A program made the translations under genes and the position numbers. This document shows, piece by piece, positions 1 to 10,626 of a DNA stretch of 64,000 nt. Positions within the stretch are counted from its first letter, which is position 1. Every line of letters starts with the position of its first letter. Location: NCBI GenBank assembly GCA_025677835.1, contig JAIXMR010000018.1, positions 62,001-126,000 on the forward strand, in the 5' to 3' direction. The notes beneath the pieces are model-generated. The model saw only the letters and a program-made list of their open reading frames with translations. It searched no databases and was not told the origin of the DNA. Source of the stretch: Sporodiniella umbellata (Eukaryota > Mucoromycota > Mucoromycetes > Mucorales > Rhizopodaceae).

Positions 1-3000
1 GCGAAATAAGAGCGTTGGTACAAAGTACAATAAGAAGTGTTTTTCATTAGTTTTTTAAGAGGTACACTGCCTTTTGAGAAAATTGCGGCATAGGTGGAGA
101 TTAGGATTCTGTGAGGCCTTACTATCAAAAACCTTTTTAAGTTTTTGTACTATATGTGGTTTGGTAAGAATAAGGTAGTAGGTGGTAAAATGTATTTTAC
201 TAGCACGAAGATACCAGGTTTTATTGGTAAAAATCTGCTGTATATCCGAAGAATAAGCGCGGCACACAGGTAGTTTATACTAAAATCGTGTGCTCGCTAA
301 AAATCTAAAAGAAATTTAATGTCTATCTATAGACGTTATATAAGACGTCCCCCATAAAACCAAAAAAAGAAAAACATCCAGAGTGTTAGTATTTGATTTT
401 TTTAATTTTATTTAAAGTCCACATTCTTCATTGAAGTTGTTAATGAATAGACTTTTTATATTATCCTTCGTTATTGTTGTTATATTTGTACTGTACCACA
501 AGACATTTTTACACGTCTGTTTTCTAAAGCTAAAGTTTGTTTTCTAACAGTCTGTCACTGCAATTTTTTATTAGAAAGAAAAATATTACAGTCAGTTCCT
601 CAAACTGACTACTTTCATCTGTCTCTGATTCAATTTTGTTTCCGCACTTTACTCTGTACTATATGTATGTTTAAGTTCTGCGATTCTTGTTTTAAAAATA
701 AAGTAGCAGTAAAAGAATTTTACGGGATATGTTTACAGGTTAATTGGTGTAATAAAAAACAGTAATAAATACGTAGACCCTGAATTGTTAGAGAGCCACC
801 CTTAGTCGAAGAATTTTATAGGAGACAATAAGTTGGTCTGAGCTACCGAAAGTATATAATAGGCATTTACTGATAAAATCCCAAGCACATAAACATTATT
901 GGTCAGACAAAAATAGGTATTGTACCTTTGTCAGCCAACACAATCTTTCATTGGAAGGTAGTTATGTCGTAGCTGTATTTATAGGTCTATACAGTTTCAA
1001 AAACTTCTTTGCTACAAGGGTTATGGCATGTTTAATTTAAAACGCTTTGTATCCAATATTGTTTCATTTAAAATTATTGTATACTATTGGAATTTTCATT
1101 TTTGAAGTTATATTAAAACGCTTTGAATTATATTTTTATTAAATCTCGATTTCGATAGAACCCTTTCTGCCTTTTATGGAAAAAAATGAACATGTTACCC
1201 AAATCTTTTACAGTTTTGGTTATTGTAATGTTACGAAAAGAACTATTGTTTACACAGTGTATTTGATAGTTACTGTTATAAACATGAAGAGTTATAGATA
1301 CTAGCAATAGACACTTAGTACTAGTTACTCATCGCTTTAGACCCAACACATCTTGACTAAAATTTTATTTTATATAACCTTGATAGAAGGAGACCGCCTT
1401 AAGTACAAATGTGCGTTCGTTTCTAGTACAAAGCAATTTATTCTTCAATAAATCTTAAATGATACTTTCCAACCTATGGTACCAGAATTAGTAAAAAATT
1501 ATTAAACTAAGAGAAGAAGCCTTTTGGTTGAGACTTATGTTGATTTCATACAACCGATACTAGACTGTTTTGAGGTAATTCTGGATAAATCTCCTTAACC
1601 TATACATAATCAGCAGGGATCAGTATGGCATATGTAACCGAAAATGTGCTTCAGGTACAATTGCTGTATCTTTTCAGTCTATGGTACAAAAGCCAAAGTC
1701 CAAAAATAAGGAACGCTGAGATACTTGTTTTAATAAAAAGAGATGTTTGGTAAGGAGCCCCCCTCTCCTGAACAATAACTACTGTTTGAGATCGATTCCG
1801 ACACTCCATATTAAACGGCATGCAGGTTTATGATCAACTTTTTACTATCTCTATTATGGCAGGGTTTTACAATATCTCCCGTTGTCTATCAGAGATCTTG
1901 AGAGCTGTTTTATTTGAAACTGCTCTAAGTATGCTTGATAAAGCTCAAACTTAGATTTCAAACACTTAGGGTCCAAATCCCTGGGTCCAATGCCTGCCTT
2001 TTTATCACTAAGCGCAGTCTACTATAAAAAGGAGGTTCATATTCTATAGCACAGAACACTCTTTTTAAAAAAATAAAATAGAAAAAGGAATACTTTGAAA
2101 AACAATGCTAGAACTTTATTAAAGCATCAGGGCGATTGTCTTAGTCTAACAAGCGAATATGTGTTGATTTTAGAGATTCGGAAAAACACATTTTGTCGGG
2201 ACCAAAACTGTGCCTTTTGGCCTGCTCAATCTGGTTGGGAGGTGGCTAGGTGTCAATTTTAGTTTGTATATAGTTTTAGGAGAGTAGGTGTTTAGGCGGT
2301 TAGTTTACTATACCACCGTAATTTTACGAATGTCTATTTAGGACTAATGCGTGATGGGTATTTTGATACAATATGCAAAGATAACAGCTGCCCTGGCTTC
2401 TTCTAATTGTTTAAGAAACTCTTCACTATAGACTTTAGTAGCTGAGTTGTGATTGGTACAATAAAGCTTTTCGGATGACACTAAGATGTATGTCAAGGGA
2501 TAAAGTTTACTCATTTTTTTAAAGCTGTTGTAGTTTTATAAAGCATACGCTAAAATAAATGATCATATTGAGTGTGCGACAAGGAGGGTTGCCAAAGAGC
2601 TTATGTTTCAGTTTTTGCTAACTGTAATGTTGTAAAGATATAGGATGTTCATGCAGTACTACAGTTCGGGCTCTATAATTGCAAAACAGCAGTGTTTAGT
2701 ATTTGGCCATTTTTATGCCCTATTACCAATACAGCTCGGTCTATTTTATGTACTGACGAGATCTATATTTATCCGTATATTTTCTAAATATTTGTCTGTT
2801 TTTCTACCCAGATGAGAGGAAATCTAAGCCCGGTTCTATTAAAAAAAATGACTAGACAAATGCTGCGCAAAATGTAGCAACCAACAATCAGGGGTAGAAA
2901 GAAAAGGAAAGCAATTGGTCTTAGTAAATAAAAGGTTCTAGATAAACATTTACTCTTTCCTGGCCGCCTTTCCGTTCAGAATAAAATTTTAGTAATAAAA

Positions 3001-3127
3001 CTCAAATAGACAGGCGAGGAATAGCGAAGCACAACGATATAAGAGTCTGTTATTAAATTGTAATTAATTAAATTGTCTCTCTTTTTTCCCTTCTTTCTGA
3101 GCCTACTTGTCTATATTTGTCTTCGAC
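1..3127. other. Gene-free AT-rich stretch left of UXS1
   Basis: No open frame of useful length, no splice-supported exon chain and no recognisable family fragment was found on either strand. The sequence is AT-rich with short homopolymer runs. The last part (about 3060-3127) is pyrimidine-rich and probably holds the UXS1 promoter and 5' leader. No repeat or transposon terminus was recognised. Confidence 0.6.
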
Positions 3128-4388
3128 ATGATTAGGAGTGTAGGGCATGAAAAAGTTGGCTCCAACGTCGATTTAAGCTATTTACATGATCTATATTTGC
3201 CCAAAGAAAAGGTAGATCGAGAAGTCAAGGACGGCACCATTTCTTTTAGGCCCAACATGAGCTTTCCACCTGTTAAACAACTCAGACCTTCTGATCGCAA
3301 ACGAATTCTAGTGACAGGAGGTGCAGGCTTTGTGGGTTCTCATCTTGTAGATCGTTTAATGTGGATGGGTCATGAGGTGGTTGTACTTGATAATTTCTTT
3401 ACTGGAACTAAGCGCAATGTGCAACATTGGATTGGGCATCCACATTTTGAGCTTGTACGTCACGATGTAGTAGATCCTTTCATGGTTGAGGTGTCTGAAA
3501 TATACCACTTGGCCTGTCCAGCATCACCTCTTCATTATCAATATAACCCAACAAAAACAGTAAAAACCAGTGTAATGGGGACCATTAACATGCTTGGTTT
3601 AGCTAAACGAACTAAAGCTCGCTTTTTGTTGACCTCTACCTCAGGTGAATTGAAAAGACTACTTTGGCCAAGCCTTTCTTTCTTTTTTTTTTTTTTGTTC
3701 TGATTTGATTGCATAATAGAGGTATATGGCGACCCGGAAGAGCATCCACAAAAGGAAACATATTGGGGACACGTCAATCCCATTGGTCCAAGAGCGTGCT
3801 ATGATGAAGGCAAGCGTATTGCGGAAACACTAACATACTCTTACATGAGACAAGAAGGTGTGGATGTTCGCGTAGCGCGTATTTTTAAGTAAGTGGTCTG
3901 ACTAGCACCGTATCTTTGTTCGTTCATTAAAGGTTGTTCAAATAAGTACATTTGGACCACGTATGTCGCCTGCTGATGGACGGGTGGTCAGTAATTTCAT
4001 CATGCAAGCAGTCAAAGGGGAAAATCTGACGTTGTATGGAAATGGGGAGCAAACGAGATCGTTCCAATATATTCACGATTTAGTAGACGGCCTCATTTTA
4101 TTGATGAACAGCAATTACAGTGAGCCAGTAAATATTGGCAACCCCGAAGAATATACCATCAAAGATTTCGCAAACACAATTCGAGAAATGGTACTCCAGC
4201 CACCTCTATCGCCAAACCATGTGGATCTTGTCACGTTACCAGCAGTCGAAGATGACCCAAAGAAAAGAAAACCAGATATAACTAGAGCAAAAGAAAACAT
4301 AGGATGGGAACCTAGGTTTCTAGTGAAGCAGGGCTTACAAGAAACCGTAGATTGGTTTAAAATACAAGTGGCCGAGGGTGCCATTTGA
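3128..4388 (+). CDS. UXS1: UDP-glucuronate decarboxylase (UDP-xylose synthase)
   Basis: Exons 3128-3644, 3720-3888 and 3947-4388 join in frame to 375 aa. The enzyme converts UDP-glucuronate to UDP-xylose with bound NAD+; it is a short-chain dehydrogenase/reductase of the extended type. Visible motifs are the Rossmann glycine motif TGGAGFVG near residue 67, the catalytic-type Tyr-x-x-x-Lys in ACYDEGKR, and the family segments SEVYGDP and NTFGPRM, both of which are rebuilt only when the two introns are removed. An in-frame TTG at 3107 extends the frame, but the first ATG at 3128 is chosen. No N-terminal membrane anchor is evident, so a cytosolic form is more likely than a Golgi type II form. 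Its stop lies 42 nt from that of the convergent DAP1 gene. Product confidence is high; the start is moderately certain. Confidence 0.93.
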
Positions 4389-4430
4389 ACATATAAATAG
4401 ATACACATATGCATTTATACATACATGTGT

Positions 4431-5060
4431 TTATTGTGTGTTTTCTATTAGTTTCCCAACCAATAAATACTTTCTTTTAAAAAGATCCTCCTACAGAATA
4501 TATCAGTTCGCAAACCTTTGTACATGTCTGTATATACCCAAGATCTCAAAGAATCCCACTCGTCCGAATGTAGGTCTTCAAGCTTATCAATAGAGCCGTA
4601 GGGATCCGCCATCATGTCTTCATCAAAAGAGTTTTTCGCCAAACCACGTGAAGCGTCATGCCCAGCGAAGTTAGCGTAGGGACCACCTTTGAAACAAAAG
4701 TTTAAAAAAGCTCAGAGTTTTTATAAAATACCTGGGCCATAAAAGTTTTGACCTCCAGACACATCATAAACAGACCCATTGACTGCCATCAAGATGGCAG
4801 TTCCATTGTTTCCGTCGTTTGAGAGCAAGGATATTGGCGTATAGTTTTTAAACATGTAGACAGTCGGATGTTTAGGTGACGAAAGATTGGATTTGTTTGA
4901 TACCGCAAAGCATCTTAATAAATAAAATAAAATCTAGATTCGTCTATTGTTAATGTACCAATACCAAAAAAAAACTTACGAAAAACAAAGCCCAGTTGAT
5001 AGGATTCTTTAGATGCTCTGAAGTAAAAGCAGGTACTAGTTGTAAAATAAGGGAGTACAT
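4431..5060 (-). CDS. DAP1: Dap1/PGRMC-type cytochrome b5-like heme protein
   Basis: Minus-strand exons 5060-4980, 4933-4732, 4686-4538 and 4490-4431 join to 163 aa. The N-terminus carries one membrane segment (about residues 19-36, NPINWALFFILFYLL). A cytochrome b5-like domain follows, with YDVSGG, FYGPGGPYANFAGHDAS and RGLAKNSFD, the signature of the membrane-associated progesterone receptor component (PGRMC)/Dap1 family, and the conserved W...KY..VG end. In other fungi Dap1 binds heme and supports the P450 Erg11 in sterol synthesis at the ER. The acceptor for exon 2 was chosen because only that site keeps the membrane segment and cytochrome domain in one frame. Length and domain order are normal for the family. 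It is convergent with UXS1 with almost no intergenic gap. Confidence 0.9.
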
Positions 5061-5496
5061 TTGCTTGTAAATTATTGCCTCACTTTGAAGTTTAACAATT
5101 GCTACCAAAAAAAAAAAGAGAAAAAAAATAACAGTGGGTACAAAGTTTATATAGCACAGTTCCTAGCCTATCACGCATGAATTTTCTAAAATTATTTTTA
5201 CATTACTATTAATACTGGGCAGCGATAAACATTAGCCTAATGAAGGGGATATTGGAATTAGGATATCGTTTAATCAGTAATTTTGTGTTGTTGTCGGATC
5301 ACGACTTTTTTATAATGATATCTGCTTTCCAAAGTAAATTGATCGAGTTTAATTTTTTTAGGTGTGTTGAGAATAATAAGTAGTATATAAACTTTTCTTT
5401 ATTTACAGTCATGTTTTGGACTCTAATATGCATTGATGTTAACCAAATAAACGAAGTCATACAAAGCATGGAGGTATACAGTGAGTAGATCGTAGT

Positions 5497-5975
5497 TTAA
5501 AATGATTCACTATCGTTTTTGGGTAGAGAGTTCAGGTACAGTTGGAGCTGGTAAAGAGCTGCCGACCATTTCTTTTGAAAGAAATGTGCATCTGTAGGTT
5601 GTAATAGACGCAATACGTAGTTGAATTTATCAAAACAATGATGAACTGCTTCTGTTGACGATACCAAATCTCCATGATAATATATAGATCCTTGTGATTC
5701 AATAGCGTAGTTGAGCTAGTAAAAGAGACAAAAAGCGGGTCAAAACCATGTTTTGGAATGCGACAAATGCTAGTTACCTCTTCTATCGCTAAAAGATAAG
5801 ATTTCTCAAAAGAATCAACTTCTTTATTATAACTGATCGGCTCTTGAATACAGATATTGGTTGGTGATGATGATGGTTTTTGACGTAGTTTGGCCAACCA
5901 GCGTGGCGAGGTAAACACGCTCTCACATTTCCTTTTTTTGTTCAAGTATAGTAGACTGGATAATAGAGAAGACAT
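5497..5975 (-). CDS. Small protein of unknown function (138 aa)
   Basis: Two minus-strand exons, 5975-5778 and 5715-5497, are joined through a clean GTAACT...CTAG intron of 62 nt. Both phases are 0 and the second exon reads 72 codons to a stop, which supports a real gene. The N-terminal 35 residues are basic, Ser/Leu-rich and nearly free of acidic residues, so they could be a mitochondrial presequence. The C-terminal part looks like two or three amphipathic helices containing YYHGDLVSST and KKWSAALYQLQLYL. I do not recognise the family and assign no function. The gene lies between DAP1 (same strand) and MRP51 (divergent). An ATG further upstream in the same frame would add a hydrophobic stretch, but its composition looks like untranslated leader. 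Confidence 0.6.
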
Positions 5976-6800
5976 TATATAAAGAAATAAATAAACGAAA
6001 AGGTAGTTTTTATATAAAAGGAAGAAAAGAGAGAAGAAAAGACTATTTGTTTGGACTGCATTTATATTTTTAGTATGTGACACTTCTCCCTTTTAACAAC
6101 AAACCTATGCTTATAATGAGCCTTTGCTCTGTTCATAAAAGTAAAAGGAGAAGGAGGGTTATATGAATGTCAAGTATCACATTGTGATCAAAAGTTTAAG
6201 GAGTCTACTTTTTAATAATAAAAACAAAAGAAAACTCTAGATTTAGCACAAAGAAATCATGCATCAGGGATGTGAAAGAATATGTAATGAAAGAGGCCCC
6301 GAAAAGCTCATATATAACCCATCTTCTTTTTGCTTGTTTATATTATTTATTTATTGTAGACCTCCTACTTTCTTTTTACTCACACGTCTTAATTACCTTG
6401 GCTAAACTGGTAAAGCATATGTGTAACATTTGAACGTTGGTTTTTATGCAAATAATCAACTGTCCTTTTTTCTTATATATAAACAGAAGCAACTTCAGTT
6501 AGCTAGTGTTGCCTTTCGCTATTTACAATAATTCAATCCACGCTTTTGTTATTCTAACCAAGTCTTGACTGTAAAAAAAGGTTCTGTTTTATGATAAATT
6601 TCTATAGACAAATAGTTGTCAAAGTCTTTTTCTGGAGTGGATAAGCATGCCTCGTGAAACTGCAACTAGTTTTAAATGTGTGGTCTATCGCTTTTCAAGG
6701 AGTGTCCCTTTTTTTTTTTTTTTTTCTTAGCTGTATCTTAATCGTCTAGCCTATGATAGAGCCCAAGCCACTCTGCACCTATTTTTTTCTTTTTAACATC
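5976..6800. promoter_or_regulatory. Divergent promoter region, unknown gene / MRP51
   Basis: About 0.8 kb lies between two divergently transcribed genes. A TATA-like TATATATAAAC occurs at about 6474-6484, and a T17 run lies near 6711-6727, about 75 nt before the MRP51 ATG. There is no supported coding exon. The positions are seen; the promoter role is inferred. Confidence 0.4.
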
Positions 6801-7673
6801 ATGTCAAACTCATTTGGAAATCTACTAAGGAGCTCACGGCTTGCAACATTTGACCGTTCTATTCAGCAGGTCTACAAAACGCCCAAGCAGGCCAAAAGGA
6901 TGGGCGACTGGGGTCTAAAACGTAACCTGCCTACTGTTATTCGCACTCCTTACTTGAATGTTGACAGCCTAGATACAGCAGAACACCAAACCCCATGGCA
7001 GTCAGGCAGCACGCAAGTTATGTTTATAAGACGTTGGAAAGAGAATTTCTTAATATCTAAAACACCGGCTTCTCGAGAAGACACTGAATCATACAACATT
7101 GTTAAAATGACCCCTGCTGAATTTAACCAGTTCCTTCAACTTTGCGCCAAAAAAGCCCCAGAGTTTGAAAAGCTAGTTAAACAACAAAAAAAAGATCCCG
7201 AAGAAGTGTTTGAATACCTTCAAGTTAGGTTCTCTGACAGCCCTGGACATATGGTTGTTGGACCGACATACTCTGAACACAACATTGATGCCCCTTATGC
7301 TGTGAGAGGACGTGTTTTGAATGCTGTACCGCACAAGGGTCGTATTGTCGGTGTCGGTGGTATAGCTGCTTTTCTACCCAAACGCTACTCTTATCTTTTT
7401 CCAAAGGCTAGCGATAGGAGTTTACGTACATTCTATATTGAAAAAGCCCATATTGATGAGGAGGGTAAACCAAAGGTTGTCCTATGTATTCAACCACCCC
7501 AGTCTAAACATCCATACAAATTCAAATTCGAAGAGGAACCTACAATTAAACCAGCTGAAATGTTTTTAACCCGAACTGCACGCCCAACAGTAAAGAAAGA
7601 AGATGCAGATAGGCACGATTGGTTGATGCTTAAAATTGAGGCTCTTATGGGGTCATCCTCTCAAGAAAAATAA
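6801..7673 (+). CDS. MRP51: Mitochondrial small-subunit ribosomal protein, Mrp51 family (bS1m)
   Basis: Single exon of 290 aa. The stretch GDWGLKRNLPTVIRTPYLNV followed by DTAEHQTPWQSG and a Trp-containing KW-type segment fits the fungal Mrp51 family of mitochondrial 37S subunit proteins, where the segment 'GD.GLKR.LP' is the best conserved part. The protein is basic. The N-terminus (SNSFGNLLRSSRLATFDRS) is rich in Ser, Arg and Leu, which suits a mitochondrial presequence. An in-frame ATG at 6753 precedes it, but the ATG at 6801 gives the better targeting peptide and lies just after a pyrimidine-rich leader. Yeast Mrp51 acts in the mitoribosome and in translation of mitochondrial mRNAs. It is convergent with the RWDD1-like gene, with 121 nt between stops. 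The assignment rests on recalled family features and is fairly but not fully sure. Confidence 0.75.
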   Translation: MSNSFGNLLRSSRLATFDRSIQQVYKTPKQAKRMGDWGLKRNLPTVIRTPYLNVDSLDTAEHQTPWQSGSTQVMFIRRWKENFLISKTPASREDTESYNIVKMTPAEFNQFLQLCAKKAPEFEKLVKQQKKDPEEVFEYLQVRFSDSPGHMVVGPTYSEHNIDAPYAVRGRVLNAVPHKGRIVGVGGIAAFLPKRYSYLFPKASDRSLRTFYIEKAHIDEEGKPKVVLCIQPPQSKHPYKFKFEEEPTIKPAEMFLTRTARPTVKKEDADRHDWLMLKIEALMGSSSQEK

Positions 7674-7794
7674 ATGCAAAAAAAGAAAGAGAAAAAAACA
7701 GAAAAAAATAGACAATGATTTTTGCTATTCTTTTTCACTGAACATATACAGAAATGCGATTATACAGACAGACAGAACTTTTTTTTATTCATTT

Positions 7795-8785
7795 TTAGTC
7801 CAACTGCTTCCAAGTAGCATTTTTGTCATCGTCGTCATCCTCCTGATTCATTGCACCTCCACGCTCAGATTTATCGAACTGGGAAATGTCTACAGACATA
7901 TCCCCATCATCCATGAATTTAGCATCTGATAAAGCCAACGTTTTATCTTGCTCGAACAATGCGCGACCTACATTTTCATACACGCGTGTGCTTAGAACCG
8001 TCCAACACTTTGTTCGTTTCTTTTTTTTTTTTTTTTACTTTACCGGTTTGTTTTCCTTTCAGTTCTTTCAGTTTTTGTGCCAGTGCAACAGCATCTTGCT
8101 CCGCTATCTCTGCATCAAATTGTTTTTTCCACTGTAAGAAACTTTCTCTGGTCACTTTGGTACCATTGAATTTTGCCTGCTCTGCTTCTTCTTCTTTTCG
8201 CTTCCTTTCATTGATGATCTCTTCTTCCGCTCTTTGAACATCCAAAACAATATTGTCCAGCTCTTCTTTAATAATCATTACCATAGAAAACACCATAGCC
8301 ATACCTATGGATTCTTCCGCCTTAATCATATAAGATAAGCGAATAACATATAAGCACGTGTAGACTTACAGCATTTTTGACGAGTTCCTCTATTTTAGAA
8401 AGGTATTTTTCGGGTACTTGGCCTTCAATAGGCTCGATTTCATACTCTGGTAATTCGTCAGGGTAGTTGGGTGTATAAGTTACATGCAATGACAGTGCAC
8501 CTAAAAAAAAGTATAGTAAGTAAATCGAATAAAGACTATGAAATCTAAAACATCTAATAAAAAAAAATGTATTTACGAGGATGTTCTGGGTCTTGCTCAT
8601 CGGGATATACAGGGATTCGAAATTCGCTATCGCTTATACTCTCAAATTCATCAGGATAAATAGATTGGAGAGCTTCAATTTCGTTTTTTTGTTCTTCCAA
8701 ATAGTCTATTTATTTTTTTGAACGCTTAGCAAGTCTTTCCTCTCTTTATTCTTTGTTTCGTTTCGTTGTTCCAAGTACCTGTCAT
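7795..8785 (-). CDS. GIR2: RWD-domain protein (Gir2/RWDD1, partner of Drg/Rbg GTPases)
   Basis: Minus-strand exons 8785-8779 (only 7 nt), 8705-8577, 8500-8370, 8320-8044 and 7967-7795 give 238 aa. The spliced start reads MTDYLEEQKNEIEALQSIYP, closely matching the RWD-domain opening of RWDD1; TPNYPDELPEYEI is the YP..P..Y core of the RWD fold. An acidic/basic coiled-coil stretch follows, then KGKQTGRALFEQD and an Asp-rich tail (QEDDDDDK). Gir2/RWDD1 proteins bind DRG2/Rbg2 GTPases and Gcn1 and are linked to translation control. The first exon contributes only Met, Thr and one base. It was chosen because ATG ACA G|AC restores the family start, while no in-frame ATG exists upstream in exon 2. 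Length equals that of animal RWDD1 (243 aa). Confidence 0.9.
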
Positions 8786-10626
8786 TTTTCTTGCAACAAA
8801 AAATAAAACAAAAAACTATGACCTTATTTTGTCTCTTTTTTTTAGGAAGCCCGTCACAGTGCAAAAAAATAAAAAAAAATAAAAAAACATACTTGCACAT
8901 CTTTTGTACAGTATACAGGTGTTTACAACCGGGTAAGAACTATTTGCTCGAATATTTTTGATTTGAAAAAAAAAGCTAAAAAGAAAGGGTTAGAGCACAA
9001 AGCTCAAATTCTATATTTGCTTTTATCGGTGAAGCCTATAAGTATTGGAATATAAAATGAAAATAAGGCCCCTTGTTTTATATACGATGCCCAGAGCTCA
9101 AAACAAACATCTAGTTTTGAAAAACAACTATTTATAGCGTTTACATTTCTTACTGCTTTCATTGACTTGGCTCTTTTTTTTCTTAGAAAAAATTGCAGTT
9201 TTAAAATAAAAAGTCATTGGCTTTATTTGTTGTTTTTCCACTCCCCTTTCAAAAAGCCCACCCTAAACACTGATTCTATATCTTTTCTGTTTAACAGTAA
9301 AAATTTAAAAATAGAAGGTTATTAGTTTTTCTACGCATTCAAGCACTACTCCAGTCAAGTTATGATTTTTGTACAAGAAAATGTTTATTATGTGAAGGTT
9401 CAAAAGTAGTAACACTTGACTGGAAAGCAGAAGTTTATAATGCTCTATTTTCTTTTGTCTATTTTTGATAATTCTGGAACTGTATAAAAACAGACACCCG
9501 CAAAAGCTATTTCGCAATACAAAAACTTTACTATCAAACAATTGCCTGCGGTATATTTTATAAGAGACCTGAAAAAGATATAATCTTAGTGAACGCAAGA
9601 GGTAACAACAACCAAGAAAAACTGGTGATAGAAGGAACATAACTCAAATTGATGAGTAGAAGTTTACAAGAAACATGATAGAGACAGTAGTCATAATGGA
9701 AAATGGGCTCTCAGCGGTAAAAAAAAAAAAAAAAACACTAGAAAGAAACCTACTGATGACTATTGCTGAGCAGTTGTTAAATATCATAACTAGATCCTTT
9801 AAATATTATACCATAGTATGCACTGATATGTAAAGAGGATACATAAACCTTGGCTATTTTAATTATACAAACAGAGCAGCTAAAAATGAGGTTTCCGAAG
9901 TTCTGATGACATTCATACAAATATAATTGAAGAAAGTTGGCCTGTTTCAAAATATAACATTAGACCAGCTTAAAGAAAAAAGTTCTTAAAAATAAATGTA
10001 GCAGATTTGGTGTCCTTTGGATTTTTTAAACCAAGTCTTTTACTGCTATCTAATTCTTCAAGACTTAGCCAATGTTTTCCCAAAAAAAGGGGGGGGGTTG
10101 AAGGGTTTCATTATGTTTTCAACTTTCAAAAAAGAAAATACAAGGATTTTCAAACAGGGGAGTCTATTTGTTGGAGCTCGAGCAAATTGGATACTAGCAA
10201 AGTTTCTCTTGCTAATATCGTTTATCGTTGCAAGAAATTTCCATAGTCTAAAAATACTTTTGACGATTTTGAAACGTTGGAAGTCTAAATATCTCATCAT
10301 TTGCATATATTTTAGACGAATATATCAGCACCAACGACTCTTATTATACTTTACAATAGCCTTTGATTTCTAAAGTACGCCCAGCTTATATCCATTACTG
10401 TAAAGAATCAAAATTGTATCTGTTAGCATGAAGCTAACCCAGATTGAGATTATAACACCTACAATAGTCAGGGAAGTGCTTTGATGGTCATGCATAAACA
10501 TCAGACAGATATTAGATCTTATTGGGTCTTTTTTTTTCATTGGCAGCCTTATGGTCTAGCTGTGTGGATACTTTTTTCTTCTTCCTTTTCCTTTCTACCT
10601 CGAATTTCTTTAATACTAAATAAAAA
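8786..10626. other. Long divergent intergenic region, GIR2 / PYK
   Basis: About 1.8 kb of AT-rich DNA lies between two divergent genes. Short open frames at 9305-9640 (minus) and 10007-10380 (both strands) have low-complexity or hydrophobic composition and no family signal, so they are not called. An A15 run lies at about 9721-9735. Near 10550-10626 a pyrimidine-rich stretch precedes the PYK start and is probably its promoter and leader. Confidence 0.5.

Noticed and set aside
1960..2000. T-arm-like GGGTCCAAATCCC
   Set aside because: It lacks the conserved TTC and there is no A box or acceptor stem upstream.
3107..3127. UXS1 start at an upstream in-frame TTG
   Set aside because: TTG is not a usual fungal start, and the ATG at 3128 is available in the same frame.
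6390..6470. tRNA-like sequence (A-box-like TGGCTAAACTGGTAAAGC)
   Set aside because: No matching B box, no cloverleaf could be folded and no T-arm is present at the right distance.
9305..9640. 111-codon minus-strand frame
   Set aside because: Hydrophobic AT-driven composition, no family features, no splice partners and an unconvincing start.
10007..10380. Overlapping frames on both strands upstream of PYK
   Set aside because: All have AT-biased composition, overlap each other on both strands and match nothing; one crosses a long G run.
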